This document shows positions 1 to 11,766 of a DNA stretch of 64,000 nt, piece after piece. The first letter of the stretch is position 1. The number at the start of each line of letters is the position of its first letter. The DNA is from Sipunculus nudus (taxonomy: Eukaryota; Annelida; Sipuncula; Golfingiida; Sipunculidae). The notes under the pieces were generated by a model that saw only the letters and a program-made list of their open reading frames with translations, searched no databases and was not told where the DNA came from. The position numbers and the translations under genes are program-made. Location: positions 49,603,676 through 49,667,675 of the forward strand of contig CM049311.1 in assembly GCA_026874595.1 (NCBI GenBank), read 5' to 3'.

Positions 1-434
1 AAAAAGAGCGAGAAAGAGGTTGCATTACCGAATTCACAAAAGAGAAACGTATTTTAATGAACTCTTAATAACTAGTGGCAAGATATCTAAACTGTTTGGA
101 TACCCTAAAGATTGAAAAATTTCTTCCACGGTGTTCAGGTGAGAGCAATTGTGTGACAGGGATTAACGGTATATATTTATAAACGTGTAAATATTTATTT
201 ATCTTTTTTATTTGTGTATCTCATTTCTTATTTTCCAGACTGATTCTACGTATCGCTCCTTATACCCAGGAGCATCACGCAATCAACGGATATGTTGAAA
301 CGGAACATTGATAATTTCGACCGCCGTATAGGACATCGATTGTACACAATAAAATCGTTTTTATTATATTAAGTAAAACCTCACCTGAGGATCGCCTCGA
401 TTTAGCGACCAACTAAAAAACGATCACCTTTAAC
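1..434. other. Unassigned AT-rich sequence
   Basis: I see no open frame, RNA gene or repeat boundary that can be defended here. The stretch ends where a TAGGGCTG-type repeat terminus begins. Confidence 0.5.
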
Positions 435-554
435 TAGGGCTGGATATCGCCAACAAATTTCGTATCGCAATATTTCGCGATTTTTGTTAGCGTATTGTGA
501 TCCGTATTGCGATATTTTCATTGCATTAAATTTCTAGGAATTACGTGTTCTCTT

Positions 555-558
<4 letters not shown>
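435..558 (+). mobile_element. 5' end of TAGGGCTG-family hAT-like MITE
   Basis: The sequence starts TAGGGCTGGATATCG and continues with alternating gcgatatt/attgcgat motifs. The same kind of terminus with an 8-bp target duplication is seen at 25196-25929. The motif 'gatattttcattg' followed by a related tail also occurs at about 2050-2100 and 30230, so these are copies of one family. The other end cannot be found because the element runs into a (TA)n tract that carries an inserted LTR. Confidence 0.5.

Positions 559-605
<47 letters not shown>
559..605. repeat. (TA)n microsatellite, left half
   Basis: An uninterrupted TA dinucleotide tract that directly abuts the TGTTAC start of the solo LTR at 606. 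With the tract at 1472-1532 it looks like one microsatellite split by the LTR insertion. Confidence 0.95.
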
Positions 606-609
<4 letters not shown>

Positions 610-1467
610 ACAGATGTCTCTTTTATTGTATATGTATGTGCAGCGCTAGCATTGGCCTTTGCCATAACGGCATAGCCAGGCCCTCGCGTGGGGTCTGTCG
701 TGTAAACAGCGGTCATGCTAGTCTGGGGTTTTCTCGCCTGGCCGAGTCGGGCCGACCTACGTACGAACCCTGACCTAGCGTTCTTGTTCTAGATGTTTCT
801 TGTAACGCGTGTGTACTATGTATCATGTTAGGTTCTTTGGATTGTTCGGGAAATGGAAAATTCTCGGCTCGGGACGGGAAATTATAAATAGGGGGCTGTG
901 ATTTAGAGCCGAGGGAGAGGAGAGAAATATTCCAGCGGACACAGAAGCGTGTAAGTCAGATGTGGACCTTTCCGATAAGTGCGTCAGTTATAGATTTTCT
1001 TCTTTATTTGTGACGGATCTTATATAGTCTTCAGTTTGCTTTCGGAATTATAACAAGAACTTCATATTTGGATCACAAAGGATTGGTTGTGTGAATGAAC
1101 TTGACTGTTATTCTCTGAGAAAATTTGTGTGAACTGTTCATCCGGCTTATACATTTTAAAGGACTTATCGCTGTGACAGTAGTGGTATCCAGGTACTATG
1201 CACTTTGTTTATTTTACTGTGTGATTGTATTGATTTGCTGTTATACTGTTGTCATACTGTGTTATTGTATTGATTTAGTGTATTGTAATGTTAGGATTGT
1301 TTTAAGAATAAATTATAATTATTTGTTAACAAAAATCCACTTCTTTATTCATTCCCTAGACATTTCACGCTGCCTAGTGTTACAGAATCTGATTTTTTTT
1401 TTTATCTCCATTGCAAAATTTATGTTCTTCACGACTACGTGATCCGTTGATATGAGGTTCCGTAACA
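606..1467 (+). mobile_element. Solo LTR, copy 1 (862 bp)
   Basis: It begins TGTTACAG and ends TTCCGTAACA, the TG...CA form of a long terminal repeat with a 6-bp inverted repeat TGTTAC/GTAACA. A TATA box lies at 883-890 in TATAAATAGGGGGCTGTG and a polyadenylation signal AATAAA at 1307-1312, giving a U3-R-U5 layout. No gag-pol internal region is attached on either side. It is flanked by (TA)n on both sides, so it appears to have inserted into a microsatellite, but the immediate flanks (atat / taaa) do not match as a clean duplication. Closest in sequence to copy 8 at 51497, sharing 'ACAGATGTCTCTTTTATTGTA'-like U3 sequence. Frames inside it are not taken as genes. Confidence 0.85.
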
Positions 1468-1468
1468 T

Positions 1469-1471
<3 letters not shown>

Positions 1472-1532
<61 letters not shown>
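1472..1532. repeat. (TA)n microsatellite, right half
   Basis: A pure TA tract immediately after the 3' end of solo LTR copy 1. See 559-605. Confidence 0.95.
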
Positions 1533-1534
<2 letters not shown>

Positions 1535-1977
1535 CCTTTAATATACATATGTGTATATTTATGAATATTATTTTTTTAACAATTCTTCATCATATTAAAT
1601 ATAATGACGCAATTAAAGTTTAAGCAGATCAGTTTATTTCAAACCAAGGTGAGTGATGATCGTTTTCAGCACTTCTTTCTTTTGCGTTTCAAAATATTTC
1701 TCGTTAACAAATAGGTCACAGAGCAGACATGCAAATTCCCTGGTATATCAGGTCTACTTGAAAATTCCTATCTTAACGTCGTAAGACACGGCACAGGATT
1801 TCAATTTAAGATTATTATTTATTCCTACCTATTTGGATGCCTAAATTTGAAACAGATACGTTGTTTTTACTTTTTAAAAATCAGTTTTATTTTCTGTTTA
1901 ACAAATGGTTAGTGCCGCAGTTTTGTGGCAGTGAAAGGCAAGAATGTCACACATTAAAAAGCAGTGACAGTGAATAG
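1533..1977. other. Unassigned AT-rich sequence
   Basis: No frame, RNA gene or repeat boundary recognised. It may be interior sequence of the split TAGGGCTG-family repeat, but this cannot be shown by eye. Confidence 0.4.
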
Positions 1978-2450
1978 TAGGGCAGGAATATCACCTAGAG
2001 TTTTCGTATTGCATTAAATTGCGATTTGTGGGAGTGTATTGCGATACATATCGAGATATTTTCATTGTATCAATTTACAGGAAGTTAGTGTATTTTCTAG
2101 TATATTCAACAAACTTAATATGCTATTAATCCGTAATCACGTTAAATATAGATTTACAATGAAATTATATGCAGGTCGGTTGACTTCTGACGGGTAATAA
2201 AGCAAATAACTGTCGAAGAAACATTTGAACATGCTTTACCATTTAAAACCATTTGTGTTTTACATACGCAAATTACTTGGCAATAAGAGATTCTGGACTA
2301 TGGTTTCGCACAGAGTTGGATAGATGGTTATATAGATGTCAACAGATGTTCAACAGAACCTTATTAAACTACAATAGAACAATTTGAGTTACGTTTGAAC
2401 AATTTTGAAATATATCGATAAATAAAAAATATCGATATATAAAATAAAAA
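1978..2450 (+). mobile_element. TAGGGC...-family repeat fragment
   Basis: It starts TAGGGCAGGAATATC and contains attgcgat/atatcgag motifs, then about 380 bp that is clearly related to 30200-30620. Shared landmarks are 'ccgtaatcacgttaaatata', 'acaatgaaa', 'aataaagcaaa' and terminal 'atatcgatatataa'. No target duplication was found. Non-coding. Confidence 0.5.
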
Positions 2451-5089
2451 AACACACATAGAGCATATATTTACAACTCTATAAAGTGAATGGAGATTGA
2501 AGGTTTGAATCATAAGGGGCTGAGAAATTTCCTATTAAAAATTAAAATATATAAACATTATAAAATGTTTTAAATACTTTAAAATTAATCAAATCCACCA
2601 AGTTTTGGGATATCCCAAAATGTTTTAGTTGATACAAAACAACAGTTTAGGTAACCTGAACGAAAAATTGGAACAAGGTTTAATCACACTCTTGAGAGAG
2701 TTTTTAGACTTTGAGCGCCAAGTGCTATCAGAATTTCGTCTTGCTCTAGCGGCGGCCTGACATCCCCAAACGCCGATCATGTATTTTGGATACGTTCAAG
2801 CTTATAGGCTTCGGATCAATTCCAGTAAAAGTAGATGTACTCATCATTTCCGACAAAACTCCGTCATCTTTTTGGCCGGTCAAATTGTCAATTTAATTGT
2901 TTTGATGAAAAAGTTACCACCTTCCGTATCAAGAACTAAATATTATCACATCCCAATTAATTTACACTTCTTCATGCCGTGATATTTGATAATAAACGCG
3001 TTTTCATCACCAAATTGCCGACATATCACTCCATTAATCAAATCCTCTCGGAAAACTGTAAGCCGGAACGCCGTGGACCCTACAACCGTCTATTTATAAA
3101 CAAATATGAAGCGCCGAAATGCCGACTAGTCTCGGAAACCTCCAATTCTCAAAAATCTGGTGCGGAGGAAAAAGAGAGGGTGTATTGTACATCACCCGAC
3201 CCCGTAATTTAGTATATATTCAATCGTAGGACATTTAAAAAACAACTTTTGTTAATGTTTTTATTTAAATATACTTCACCCTGCCAATATTTTGATCCGA
3301 CCCTAGGAACAGCTATTCATTTATGACTGGTATCATGTCCGAGTATGAGTTTCTAAAAGGTGAACTCAAATCTGGACTCGAGTCCTACATCAGTGCCAAA
3401 AACATACATATAATTCCTGTTTTGCAATTTTAAGATATTAATACTAATATCATTATAAATTTTCGTTTAATGAATTTCCATTTATTGTAAGGCTCTACTG
3501 GCCGATACTTTTAGTTAGCGTCGAAAATAAGAGAATCAGGTTAAATCGATCAACGATGTTAAAATCAGGTCAACGATAAAAGGAGGCGTGGCTAACACTA
3601 CGAGTTAGTCATTCAATCAATTGAACACCAGTTACGGAGTCGAATATGGTGTTGGCCAGTGCTCTTGGTAACTGTAACATTGCTGTGCTGGACACTTTAA
3701 AAGGCATCTGCTCCTTACTGGCAGTGCTGTGTCAGCATCAGCTACTCCAGATAAGCGGCCTACCCACACTGCGCAGACTCGGACTGCTAACGACTCTATC
3801 ATTTAGGGCTTGCTTGAGTCAAAATCTGACCCCTACAATGCACCGAGTTTTCTAAATACATCAGCGGCGTAGGTATAAATATAGTGAAGAGGCCAATGTA
3901 GTCCGTTTAAATGTGTTGGACAAGAATTGTTTCAAGGAAATTACACAAACATGGCTATTTTTATGGAAATGAAGAGATAAGTAATATTTTGCAAGCACGC
4001 GCATGTGAAAGTAACAGATGGGGTTTCCTTGAAACGTAATAATTCTTTATGTTATAAGTTTGACATTTGAGACAAGCAGTCCCGGTCGTAACACAGTGCC
4101 CAAACAGAAGAGGTGCGTTTCGAGTAGGAACGACCCCTGGCGGAAGGTTGCGGCGTACCTGGCTCCGTTACCCTGGTATTTTACTGGGCCTCTATAGGAT
4201 CCAGACAACAATGTTCCAAGCATGTTTTCAAATTAAAACTTAGCCTCCATGAAGGGATGTCAAGGGAAGCAGATTAAAAAACCAAGCACTCCAAAGGTGT
4301 TACTGGACTAGGACACAAGTAGTCGTTTCATTTGATCTAAATAGGAATATTTAAAAATGAAAACAATCTCACCATTCTTAGGTCTTTTCTTGTATTTCCT
4401 ATAAGCTTAATGCTTGCATACATTTCAAGAAGGTACAACGGTTTTACATTTTATCTATCATTACCTGTGATGGAGTATCATGTCACTTTAATACATAAGG
4501 ACACTTTATATATATTGGTAAAGCAAAAACGATTTAAAGGAATAATTAATAACCACTTTATATACGGCTTAAATACTTCAAAATGTAAGCAGAATTCTCA
4601 TTTTCTACTCGAGCTATCGGTTGGGGTTACAAGGACTCCAGTACTCGAGCAATCAGTTCAGCAATATTCCATACCAACACACGTTTTCCTCAACAAGAAA
4701 GATTCATTTATAAAAGTAAACTTTGTCTTCAACTTAATTATTTTCGAAATACAGAGTTAAAGGCCATTGGAGTTTGATTAATAATCAAACTATTCATTTA
4801 TGAATTTCTTGTTTTTTTTTATTTCTCTACCGTCAATGCTGGAATACATTTTTTCCAATATGAAATCTGCATTTTGTTTATCTATGATTATCTGGTAAAG
4901 GTCCCTATGCAATTATAATGTTACTACCTGTATAAAATACATCAATCAATTATAGCAAAGTCAGAAAATTCAAAATACGATAAAATTCCTTGATATGTGT
5001 GAAGTGTTTATGACTCAATTTAAAAAAAAAATTTAATTCTGACAAAAATGAGTGTGAAATTCTTTGAAAAGTTCACGTTCCGAGATACC
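2451..5089. other. Unassigned region, no supported gene
   Basis: About 2.6 kb with only short open frames (all under 120 codons) of unremarkable composition. A fragment near 3340-3400 contains 'ggactcgagtcctacatcag', a degenerate motif that recurs at 6250-6360, 7130-7190 and 24860-24880 and probably marks old MITE ends. A CpG-richer patch at about 4075-4175 has an open frame but no recognisable domain. Confidence 0.4.
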
Positions 5090-6180
5090 AAATAAGTTCC
5101 TCAGTGACAGCCGAGGCTTTTAGCAACTTCTTTACACACAAAGTTGCTTCAATTTGCATTAATTCACCAGCCAAGCACTGTGAACTTGACCCTTTAGCAA
5201 CCTGCCTTTTTAAGCAATGTGCTGATGTACTTATTCCAATTTTCTGTAAATTGTGCCAAATGTCCTTTTTTCCAATTGTTAAGTTTCTGCCTCTTTCAGC
5301 TATTGTAACCCCATACTGAAGAAAAGCTGTTTTGATGCACATATTTGGAAACACTATCGACCAATATCTAACCTTCCGTCCCTTACTTATTGTAAGAAAA
5401 GATCATTGTAACTCATATCACTTCATACATGAAGAAAAACAATTTGTATGAAGACCAGCAGTCTGCGCAGAGACCATTTCATAGCACTAAGACATGTCTG
5501 ATTTATATATATTAAGATCTTCTCTGAGCTATGGACCAACTCAAGATTCACTAATAACATTAATTCTGGCTTTCCTCAGTTCAAGGATTAACTGTTCCAA
5601 TTCTTTGCTATGTGGTCTTTCTATCACACTGGACCAACTGCAGAAGGTGCAGAATGCAACAGTTAGGCTTGTTAATGGTACCAAGATGTGCGACCACATT
5701 TCACCAGTACTTAAAGAAATTCCTTGGCTCCCTGTGAGACAGCGCATTGATTTTAAAAATTGTATTTTTGTTATAAAAAACCATAAAAGGTCAATCGCCT
5801 ATTTATATTTTAACCTTTTAATGTTTTATGTTCCTGTCAGGCGGCTTAGGTCATCCGACCATGGACTTCCAGTGATTCTTAAGGCACGAAGTGAGATGAG
5901 CCGTTCGAGAGCCATCTCAGCTGTGGCACCAAGGTTGTGGAATGAACTTCGACACTCAATCTGAATTTCACGATATTTAGCTTTTTAAAAAAGAAATCTT
6001 AAAATCTGCATTTAAATATTATTTTTTGGTAGTTCTTAGAAATCAGGGTTAAGCAGGGTTCTTGTAATATATTTTATTTTTAGTATAATTGTGCTCTTAG
6101 GGTTGCTCTTAGACTTGTAAAGCGCTCTTGATAACTGTTCTGTTGAATAAGCACTATATAAATTAAATATATTATTATTA
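5090..6180 (+). mobile_element. CR1-like non-LTR retrotransposon (LINE) remnant
   Basis: Pieces of a reverse transcriptase open frame are readable in order. They are an N-terminal segment with HCELDPLATCLFKQC (5104-5319), a YRPISNLPS-like block near 5360 and an EDQQSAQRPFHST-like block near 5450. The C-terminal end of ORF2 follows at 5494-5964. The 3' untranslated end has 'aagcgctcttg...gcactatataaatt' followed by an (ATT)n-type tail near 6165-6180, typical of CR1/L2-type LINEs. Frame changes and loss of the catalytic core between about 5480 and 5560 show it is dead. The clade assignment is from motif resemblance only. Confidence 0.8.
5494..5967 (+). pseudogene. LINE ORF2 C-terminal fragment
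   Basis: A 156-codon open frame encodes the end of a CR1-like ORF2 protein. Visible landmarks in order are SSRINCSNSLLCGL (usual form S-R-L-D-Y-C-N-S-L-L), LDQLQKVQNATVRLV, KEIPWLPVRQRIDFK and AISAVAPRLWNELR. These correspond to the thumb and downstream conserved region that normally follows the reverse transcriptase domain. The Met at 5494 is not a real start, since the frame is the tail of a truncated and deleted element. The N-terminal RT blocks lie upstream in other frames. No host role is inferred. Confidence 0.85.
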
Positions 6181-6234
6181 ATATAAATTGTGTAAACTAA
6201 CTTATAATGTACATGATATTCTGAAATTTCAATT

Positions 6235-6368
6235 TTAAAATCCTTTTTAAGGATATATGAATTGGATGCGGACACGGACTTGAAACCTGGATCAAAATGG
6301 CTCGGACTCAAAGGAGGTGGTCTTGGACTCGAACCTCAAGGACTAGGTCTTGGGCTATGTCTCGATTG
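6235..6368. repeat. Degenerate GGACTCG-type repeat, left part
   Basis: The motifs 'cggacttg', 'cggactc' and 'ttggactcgaacctc' recur at short intervals. Related sequence ('ggacttcgactcgcactcgg') resumes at 7130 beyond the solo LTR. Together they look like one older repeat interrupted by the LTR. Confidence 0.45.
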
Positions 6369-7122
6369 TGTTACAGGTGCTCTTTTTATTGTGTGACACG
6401 GGCGTAAACATTCTCAATTTAATCCGTACTGGTTGAACTCTCGTTGACATGCTAGTTGGGGCTTTTTCGCCTGGCCGAGGTCACGTGTGAACCCTGGTAT
6501 GTAGAGACACGGCGGTGTTCTTCTAGATGATTCCTGTAAAGCGTGTTTACTGTGTATTATGTTAGATCCTTAGACTGTTCGAGAAGTGGAAAATTCTCGG
6601 CTTGGGGCAAGAAGTTATAAATAGGGGGCTGTGTTTTAAACCGAGGGAGAGAGGGTGAAGATTCCAGCGGACACAGACGTGTGTATGTCAGTTTGTGGAA
6701 CCTGTCCGATTATCCAGTAATTTCAGGGATTCTGCTATCACTAACTCTATACAATTTAATGCTGCCTGCCTCAAGTTTACTTTTTGGATTGTTACAAGAA
6801 CTTTACATTGGACTGATATTCTCCGAGAGGATTGGTGTGGACTTTTCATCCGGCATAGGCATTTTAGAGAGCTTGTCGTTGTGACGATGGTGGTATCCAA
6901 GTACTGTGCACATTGTTTGTGTTACTGTATAATTGTATTTATTTAGTGTATTGTAATGTTAGGGTTGTTTTAAGAATGGATTGTAGTTAATTGTTAACAA
7001 AAACCACTGACTTCTTTATTCATTCCCCTATAGACATTTCGCGCTGTCTAGTGCTGCAAAATCTGATTTTTTTCCATTACTAAATTTGTGTTCATCACGC
7101 ATACGCATAAGGTTCCGTAACA
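6369..7122 (+). mobile_element. Solo LTR, copy 2 (754 bp)
   Basis: It starts TGTTACAGGTGCTC and ends GGTTCCGTAACA. TATAAATA is at 6616-6623 within the conserved TATAAATAGGGGGCTGTG. The polyadenylation signal seen in copy 1 is mutated here (aatgga). The flanks are attg before and atta after, a 3-of-4 match to a 4-bp target duplication. U3 resembles copies 3, 4 and 6. Confidence 0.85.
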
Positions 7123-7190
7123 ATTAACATGGACTTCGACTCGCACTCGGACTCGGATGGTAAGGACTACATCACTGGCAATGTTATTGC
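7123..7190. repeat. Degenerate GGACTCG-type repeat, right part
   Basis: It continues the motif block left of solo LTR copy 2 and ends 'aaggactacatcactggc', the reverse of a CAGTGATGTAGTCC-like terminus also seen at 24860. Confidence 0.4.
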
Positions 7191-8511
7191 CCCGATTACA
7201 AACAAATACCATTAAAGAGTTAGAAACCCTTAGAAACTGATGACTTGTTGTCTGTGAGAATATCAGTTAGAATTATGGCTCGGATATCCTAGCACTGATC
7301 TGTGGTTTGTCGATTTATGTACCCTCATACTGAAGATCTGCAGTTTAATGCTATAACAATGATAAGCTCTTCATTTTATAAGAACTGAGTTATTGCCTGT
7401 GTCCAGGTCATGTCATATCAGCTACTCAATGTCTAAGAAAACTTCACAAGTATTTATTTCTCAAAGGTTAGGGTAAAGTTGAGATATCCTGCAAATATAA
7501 CACATCTGACCTTTGATCCCACAAAACCGTCATGGGGATCACTTGAAATGTTAATGCCAAAGAAATGAAATAACCTTGGTGAAATTCAAAGAAAGCACAT
7601 TATTTTTTTTAACAGAGCTTACAAATGCACGTTACGGGAAAATCAAATCTGATAGGCCTTGGACACCTTGAGATTTATCAAAACAATTCATTTGTTTTCA
7701 TTTTGCCAGGTCAACTGTAGCATTCCTGTCAATTTAACAAGACCATAAAGTATGAAATGCATGCAAAGGACTTTAAGCCCAACCTAAACTCCTTCCAGAT
7801 AGAACATTCATATAATATCTGTATGCTTTTATGTTCTTTTCAATTTAACATTATAGCTTATTCTTTATTTACATATGATATGCATCATTTCCCTGAGAAG
7901 AAAAGGTTCCCATTGAAATCTAAGGGACTGCTTTACTTCATATTTTACAGATTATTATCCTATATTTGCAATGCCTCACGATGCATATGACATATTCTGT
8001 AGTTAAGATTAAAGTCAATGTCCTTCTTTGTTCATTAAAAGATAACAAAGCGTCCTCTCATACATTCAGTTTCCGAACCCGAACTTGTATCTCAAATAAT
8101 GCCCAAGTGGTGAAGTTGAACGCGATTCTCATAAACAGCGTTTCACTTATAATCTCTGAATTATTAAATGATGAATGTCGCATCAAATTTCGTCAAAGTA
8201 TCGACAGTGAGGTATCTGACCATAACGACACGATTATGGACGTTGTAGCGCAATATATAGGTACAACGATGTATCGCTTAAATAGCATTGCAAATATGTT
8301 TTGCTGTTTGCTAACATTTTAATAATATGTTATTATATATAATGTTTAATATATAATGTTTAATGAATTTCGTGTCACAGAAATACGTGTTTTGGCTTAC
8401 AGGTTATTTGTATTGGGTATTGCTCATTCAGCTGATTATAAAATACGATGTTCAGACAGTCCAAGACCGTTTGCTTTTTAAATGTTTGATAAAAACATAT
8501 ATATGGCAATT
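7191..8511. other. Unassigned AT-rich region
   Basis: Only short open frames; the longest, at 7966-8322, has no recognised motif. No RNA gene or repeat boundary seen. Confidence 0.4.
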
Positions 8512-8524
8512 AATATATATATAC

Positions 8525-8567
<43 letters not shown>
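8512..8567. repeat. (TA)n microsatellite
   Basis: A TA tract with one CG interruption near 8524. Confidence 0.9.
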
Positions 8568-8570
<3 letters not shown>

Positions 8571-8574
<4 letters not shown>

Positions 8575-9920
8575 ATAATCTTAATTTCAGTAAGCTTAAA
8601 CATGTACAACTATGTGTCATTAGACTTTCGCTCTGTCAAAGAAAAGGTCGCAGATAAAAAGGTGAAACATGTAACAAAATTGCCACGGGAGAATGGAGAT
8701 TTTTTCGGTTCAGGGGACAGATGGTTAGCTTAACTTTGGGTGAAGAAGGAGGCGATATAGTTATGACCCATGTATTCGCGTTTAGCACAGTTTTTTTTTC
8801 AGCAGCGTGAAATAAGGAGTTTCCGTAATAATATTCCGGGTGCTTCATTTTAGAAACTGCATGCCCGTCTCGTTTTGACTGTCTTCACGGTACCCCGAAG
8901 GAACGCACCCCAAGCACTCCGCCTGCTACCGGATAATTTGTATCAATTAGGAAAGTCGACAGTGTGTCAGATCTCAAGGGTGCTCCGAGGGCACGACAAA
9001 GAACGGAAATCGAAGTGGCCCGTACAGGGAGTATTGTTGGATATTTAGCCGGGGTGCAGATGGGCTAAGCCAATTGACCGGTATCGCGTGAACTGTCACT
9101 CGCACATGTTCGTCCTAGCGGTCACCTGTGACAGTCCGCTCGGTCAAAATGGCCTCAAATGCCAGCATGTGTTGTCAAATGACGGATAACCCAGTTCAGG
9201 GATCGATAGTTTTCCCTTGGTTCATATGGCGGTGTCTTTAGCAAGATATATATAATCACTCCTAGTCTAACCCTGTTTGAGTGATGGGAGCAAAAAATCG
9301 TCCTCGTATCAAGGTACATTTCCTCTCCAACCAAGTAGGCCCTAATAGTTATTCCCCTTGTCTTTCCCTGTCACTATACGCTCACATTCAAAATATCACC
9401 CTCACTGCTCCCATCGATCTGGAAGATTAGCTTTTGCCACACTCACGTTATCTAAAATTATATGACGTAGCTGTCCTTTGCTTGGCCTACATAGAAACAT
9501 CTCCCGTCGCGTTCAACGAAAGTATATTTACTATAGATTTATTAGGGCCTAATGGAAAGTCTTTTCTCAGATACCATTTCTCAATGTGAAAATGCCATTT
9601 GGTGTATCACATTCATTACATGTTACTTCAGGAATACTTTTAGAGATATATCTGGTTCTACCTCTTGGCTAAGAAGCTGTCGCTGTGTCGTTTACTTAAT
9701 CATCGATGTCACGTCACATGAAATATAAGACCTGAGAAAGCTGTGGAAACAGATTTGTGTTGCACATTTTTCCTGAAATGTCAAGCAGCAAATTGAGCTG
9801 TTGAAAATGCCATGGAATCTCAAAATACTTATTGTTCTTTTATATAATGTATTTACCCTCAGAAAACAGAATGTTTAGTGATTAGACCAAAAGGCTACAA
9901 TCTTGCTTGTCCCAAGGTGA
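8571..9920. other. Unassigned region with a CpG-richer patch
   Basis: From about 8870 to 9190 the base composition shifts to clearly higher GC with frequent CpG (for example 'ctcggtcaaaatggc'). This could be a control region, an exon or an old insertion. No open frame with a recognisable domain was found. Confidence 0.35.
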
Positions 9921-9925
9921 CATAA
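9921..9925. repeat. 5-bp target duplication of solo LTR copy 3 (left)
   Basis: CATAA lies directly before TGTTATAG and is repeated as CATAA at 13091-13095 after GTAACA. The duplication brackets the LTR together with the foldback element nested inside it. Confidence 0.75.
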
Positions 9926-9933
9926 TGTTATAG
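9925..9933. repeat. 9-bp target duplication of foldback element (left)
   Basis: ATGTTATAG, repeated exactly at 12873-12881. Nine base pairs is the duplication length of Mutator-like and of Drosophila foldback elements. Confidence 0.85.
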
Positions 9934-10577
9934 TAGTCCATACATGGACCTCTATGTCCTATGATACTTCTGCTGGACGGACATCACGGTCCATGGGCCC
10001 AATGCAAATTCAATGTAGACACTCCGCAACGTATTTGCAACGATAGGTCGAGGGCCCTCGGAGGAGATGACAGGTCTGATCACTCGAAGAAATTGCATCA
10101 GGCTTATCAACACTATATTCACTAACCTTTTGCATGCACGATTTTACATTCTAACTGACAAAAAGTCTTATTTTACAGGTTCTTTCTTGTACAACCCACG
10201 CAACGCTGTGTATCCAATGTAGCCATTTGTCGCAATGCAACGTGGGAAGGATTAATACTCTCCGGGCAGACACTCCGCCTTTGAAAGGTCTCTCAGTTCA
10301 CGTGAATAGGGCCGGATTATAAGACCGGCGGGACATCAGCAAGGAACCACAATCTGCTGTTCGTTCATCGCACTGGTTAACTGCAGAAATAAATAAACTT
10401 ATACATAAATAGATATTGTATCTGTGGTTGTAGGTTTATGTGGCAACATTTTTTTCATCATTCTTTCTATGTTCAACTTCTACCGCGCTCTCTGTCTCTC
10501 ACAACAGGTAAGATATAAAAACATGATATAAGCCTATTTTAAGACTTTTTTATGTAAATAAATTAAAATTTCATTCC
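9934..10577 (+). repeat. Left inverted arm of foldback element
   Basis: It matches 12226-12872 in reverse complement almost base for base through 'ctcggaggagatgac', 'gcaacgtgggaag', 'cgttcatcgcactgg' and 'accgcgctctctgtctctc'. Similarity fades at 'aaattaaaatttc' near 10572. Confidence 0.9.
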
Positions 10578-10581
10578 ATTG

Positions 10582-10584
<3 letters not shown>

Positions 10585-10627
<43 letters not shown>
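10585..10627. repeat. (TA)n microsatellite inside foldback element
   Basis: A pure TA tract just inside the left arm. There is no counterpart at the same place in the right arm. Confidence 0.9.
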
Positions 10628-10629
<2 letters not shown>

Positions 10630-11271
10630 GTCACTGTGCTTTGGGGATAGAATTTAATTAGTATCTTATAATTTATACTTAATTTTAGCTTATCTGTTTG
10701 ACGAAGTAATACCCAACATTTCTTTTCAACACCGTTACCCATATTTCTCCAAAAATGGTGGATTTCTATTTTTAAAGGAATACTTTCTTAGTTTTTGAAT
10801 ATAGCTCACATTAAAAAATAAATATACTGAGTACCAGAAATGGTTGAAGAAGTAATTAATTTTCTTTGAAAGGATATCTTTTTTCCATCATCATTATCGA
10901 TCAACTTCGTATACCTTGTCACTTAAACGGTGGTGAATATCGATTAGCGGTGTCGAAACAAAGAACAGAATGGATGTAACATGTAAAATCTACAAACTGG
11001 CATTGTTATTCAGAAATTCATCTCTCAATAGAAATCACTGACTGTGTTGTGTAATTTTAAATAGCCTATTAAACTTTTAAATATTATAAAAGAAGTCTGC
11101 ATGCTTTAAGTAAAAAGTTTGCCAATGAAAACATTTATAAGACATCCTTCTTCAACGCAAATATAATTTGTGAACAGACATTATTAAAAAAAATGACTTA
11201 AACATATCTGAAAACGCTTTTATTTCCCACATTTTTTATTAACCAGGAAGATTGTCGTATTTTTCATGATC

Positions 11272-11766
11272 TTAAAGCTGCAATTCCTTTTACGCGCTTG
11301 CGGCCGCGGTACGGTCGCGGATAGAGTAGAACATATGATATTATGAAGGACTGATGCCTTTTATGCGGTTGTGGTCGCGGTACTTATCCAACCCGTAATC
11401 CGACAGAATTTTTGTCGGATCATGTAGCGACCGATCCGACAAAAATAATTAAACGTATGGGGTCGGACGAGGAATCCCGCTGAATTGTATACGTCACATA
11501 TAGGGGTTTCCCTATAAGATTATATCGTGTTTATCAGTGTGTCACGATTACAACGTTTTCCGCCTGAAAACACCGATTTAAATCATTGTTAATATAGGAA
11601 ACACATAGGAATATGGAATATTGGAAATACGTGTATCGTACATTATATTACATATACAAAAATCGTTTTTAATCCACAACCGCGACCGCATAATAGGAAT
11701 CGCCGGCCCTTGCCGCAACCGCATTCCGCGGCCGCAACCGCGTAAAAAGATATATAGCTTTATTTT
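11272..11766. mobile_element. GC-rich imperfect foldback nested in the loop
   Basis: Near 11284 'cttttacgcgcttgcggccg' is mirrored by 'cggccgcaaccgcgtaaaaa' near 11730. A second pair, 'ttttatgcggttgtggtcgc' near 11358 and its complement 'cacaaccgcgaccgcataat' near 11675, lies inside it. Four copies of a TTTTAYGCGGTTGCGG-like motif, two per strand, therefore form a nested hairpin of about 0.5 kb. A short 'ccgacagaatttttgtcgga' palindrome is near 11400-11420. No target duplication was found. It is probably an older MITE captured in the larger element. Confidence 0.6.

Noticed and set aside
507-773. Frames made of alternating Ile-Tyr runs across TA tracts (also 8363, 22843, 23496, 35704, 39171, 51367)
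   Set aside because: Pure translation of (TA)n microsatellites.
3646-3855. 69-codon open frame as a gene
   Set aside because: Leu-rich without a recognised domain, splice context or supporting regulatory sequence; comparable frames occur by chance throughout.
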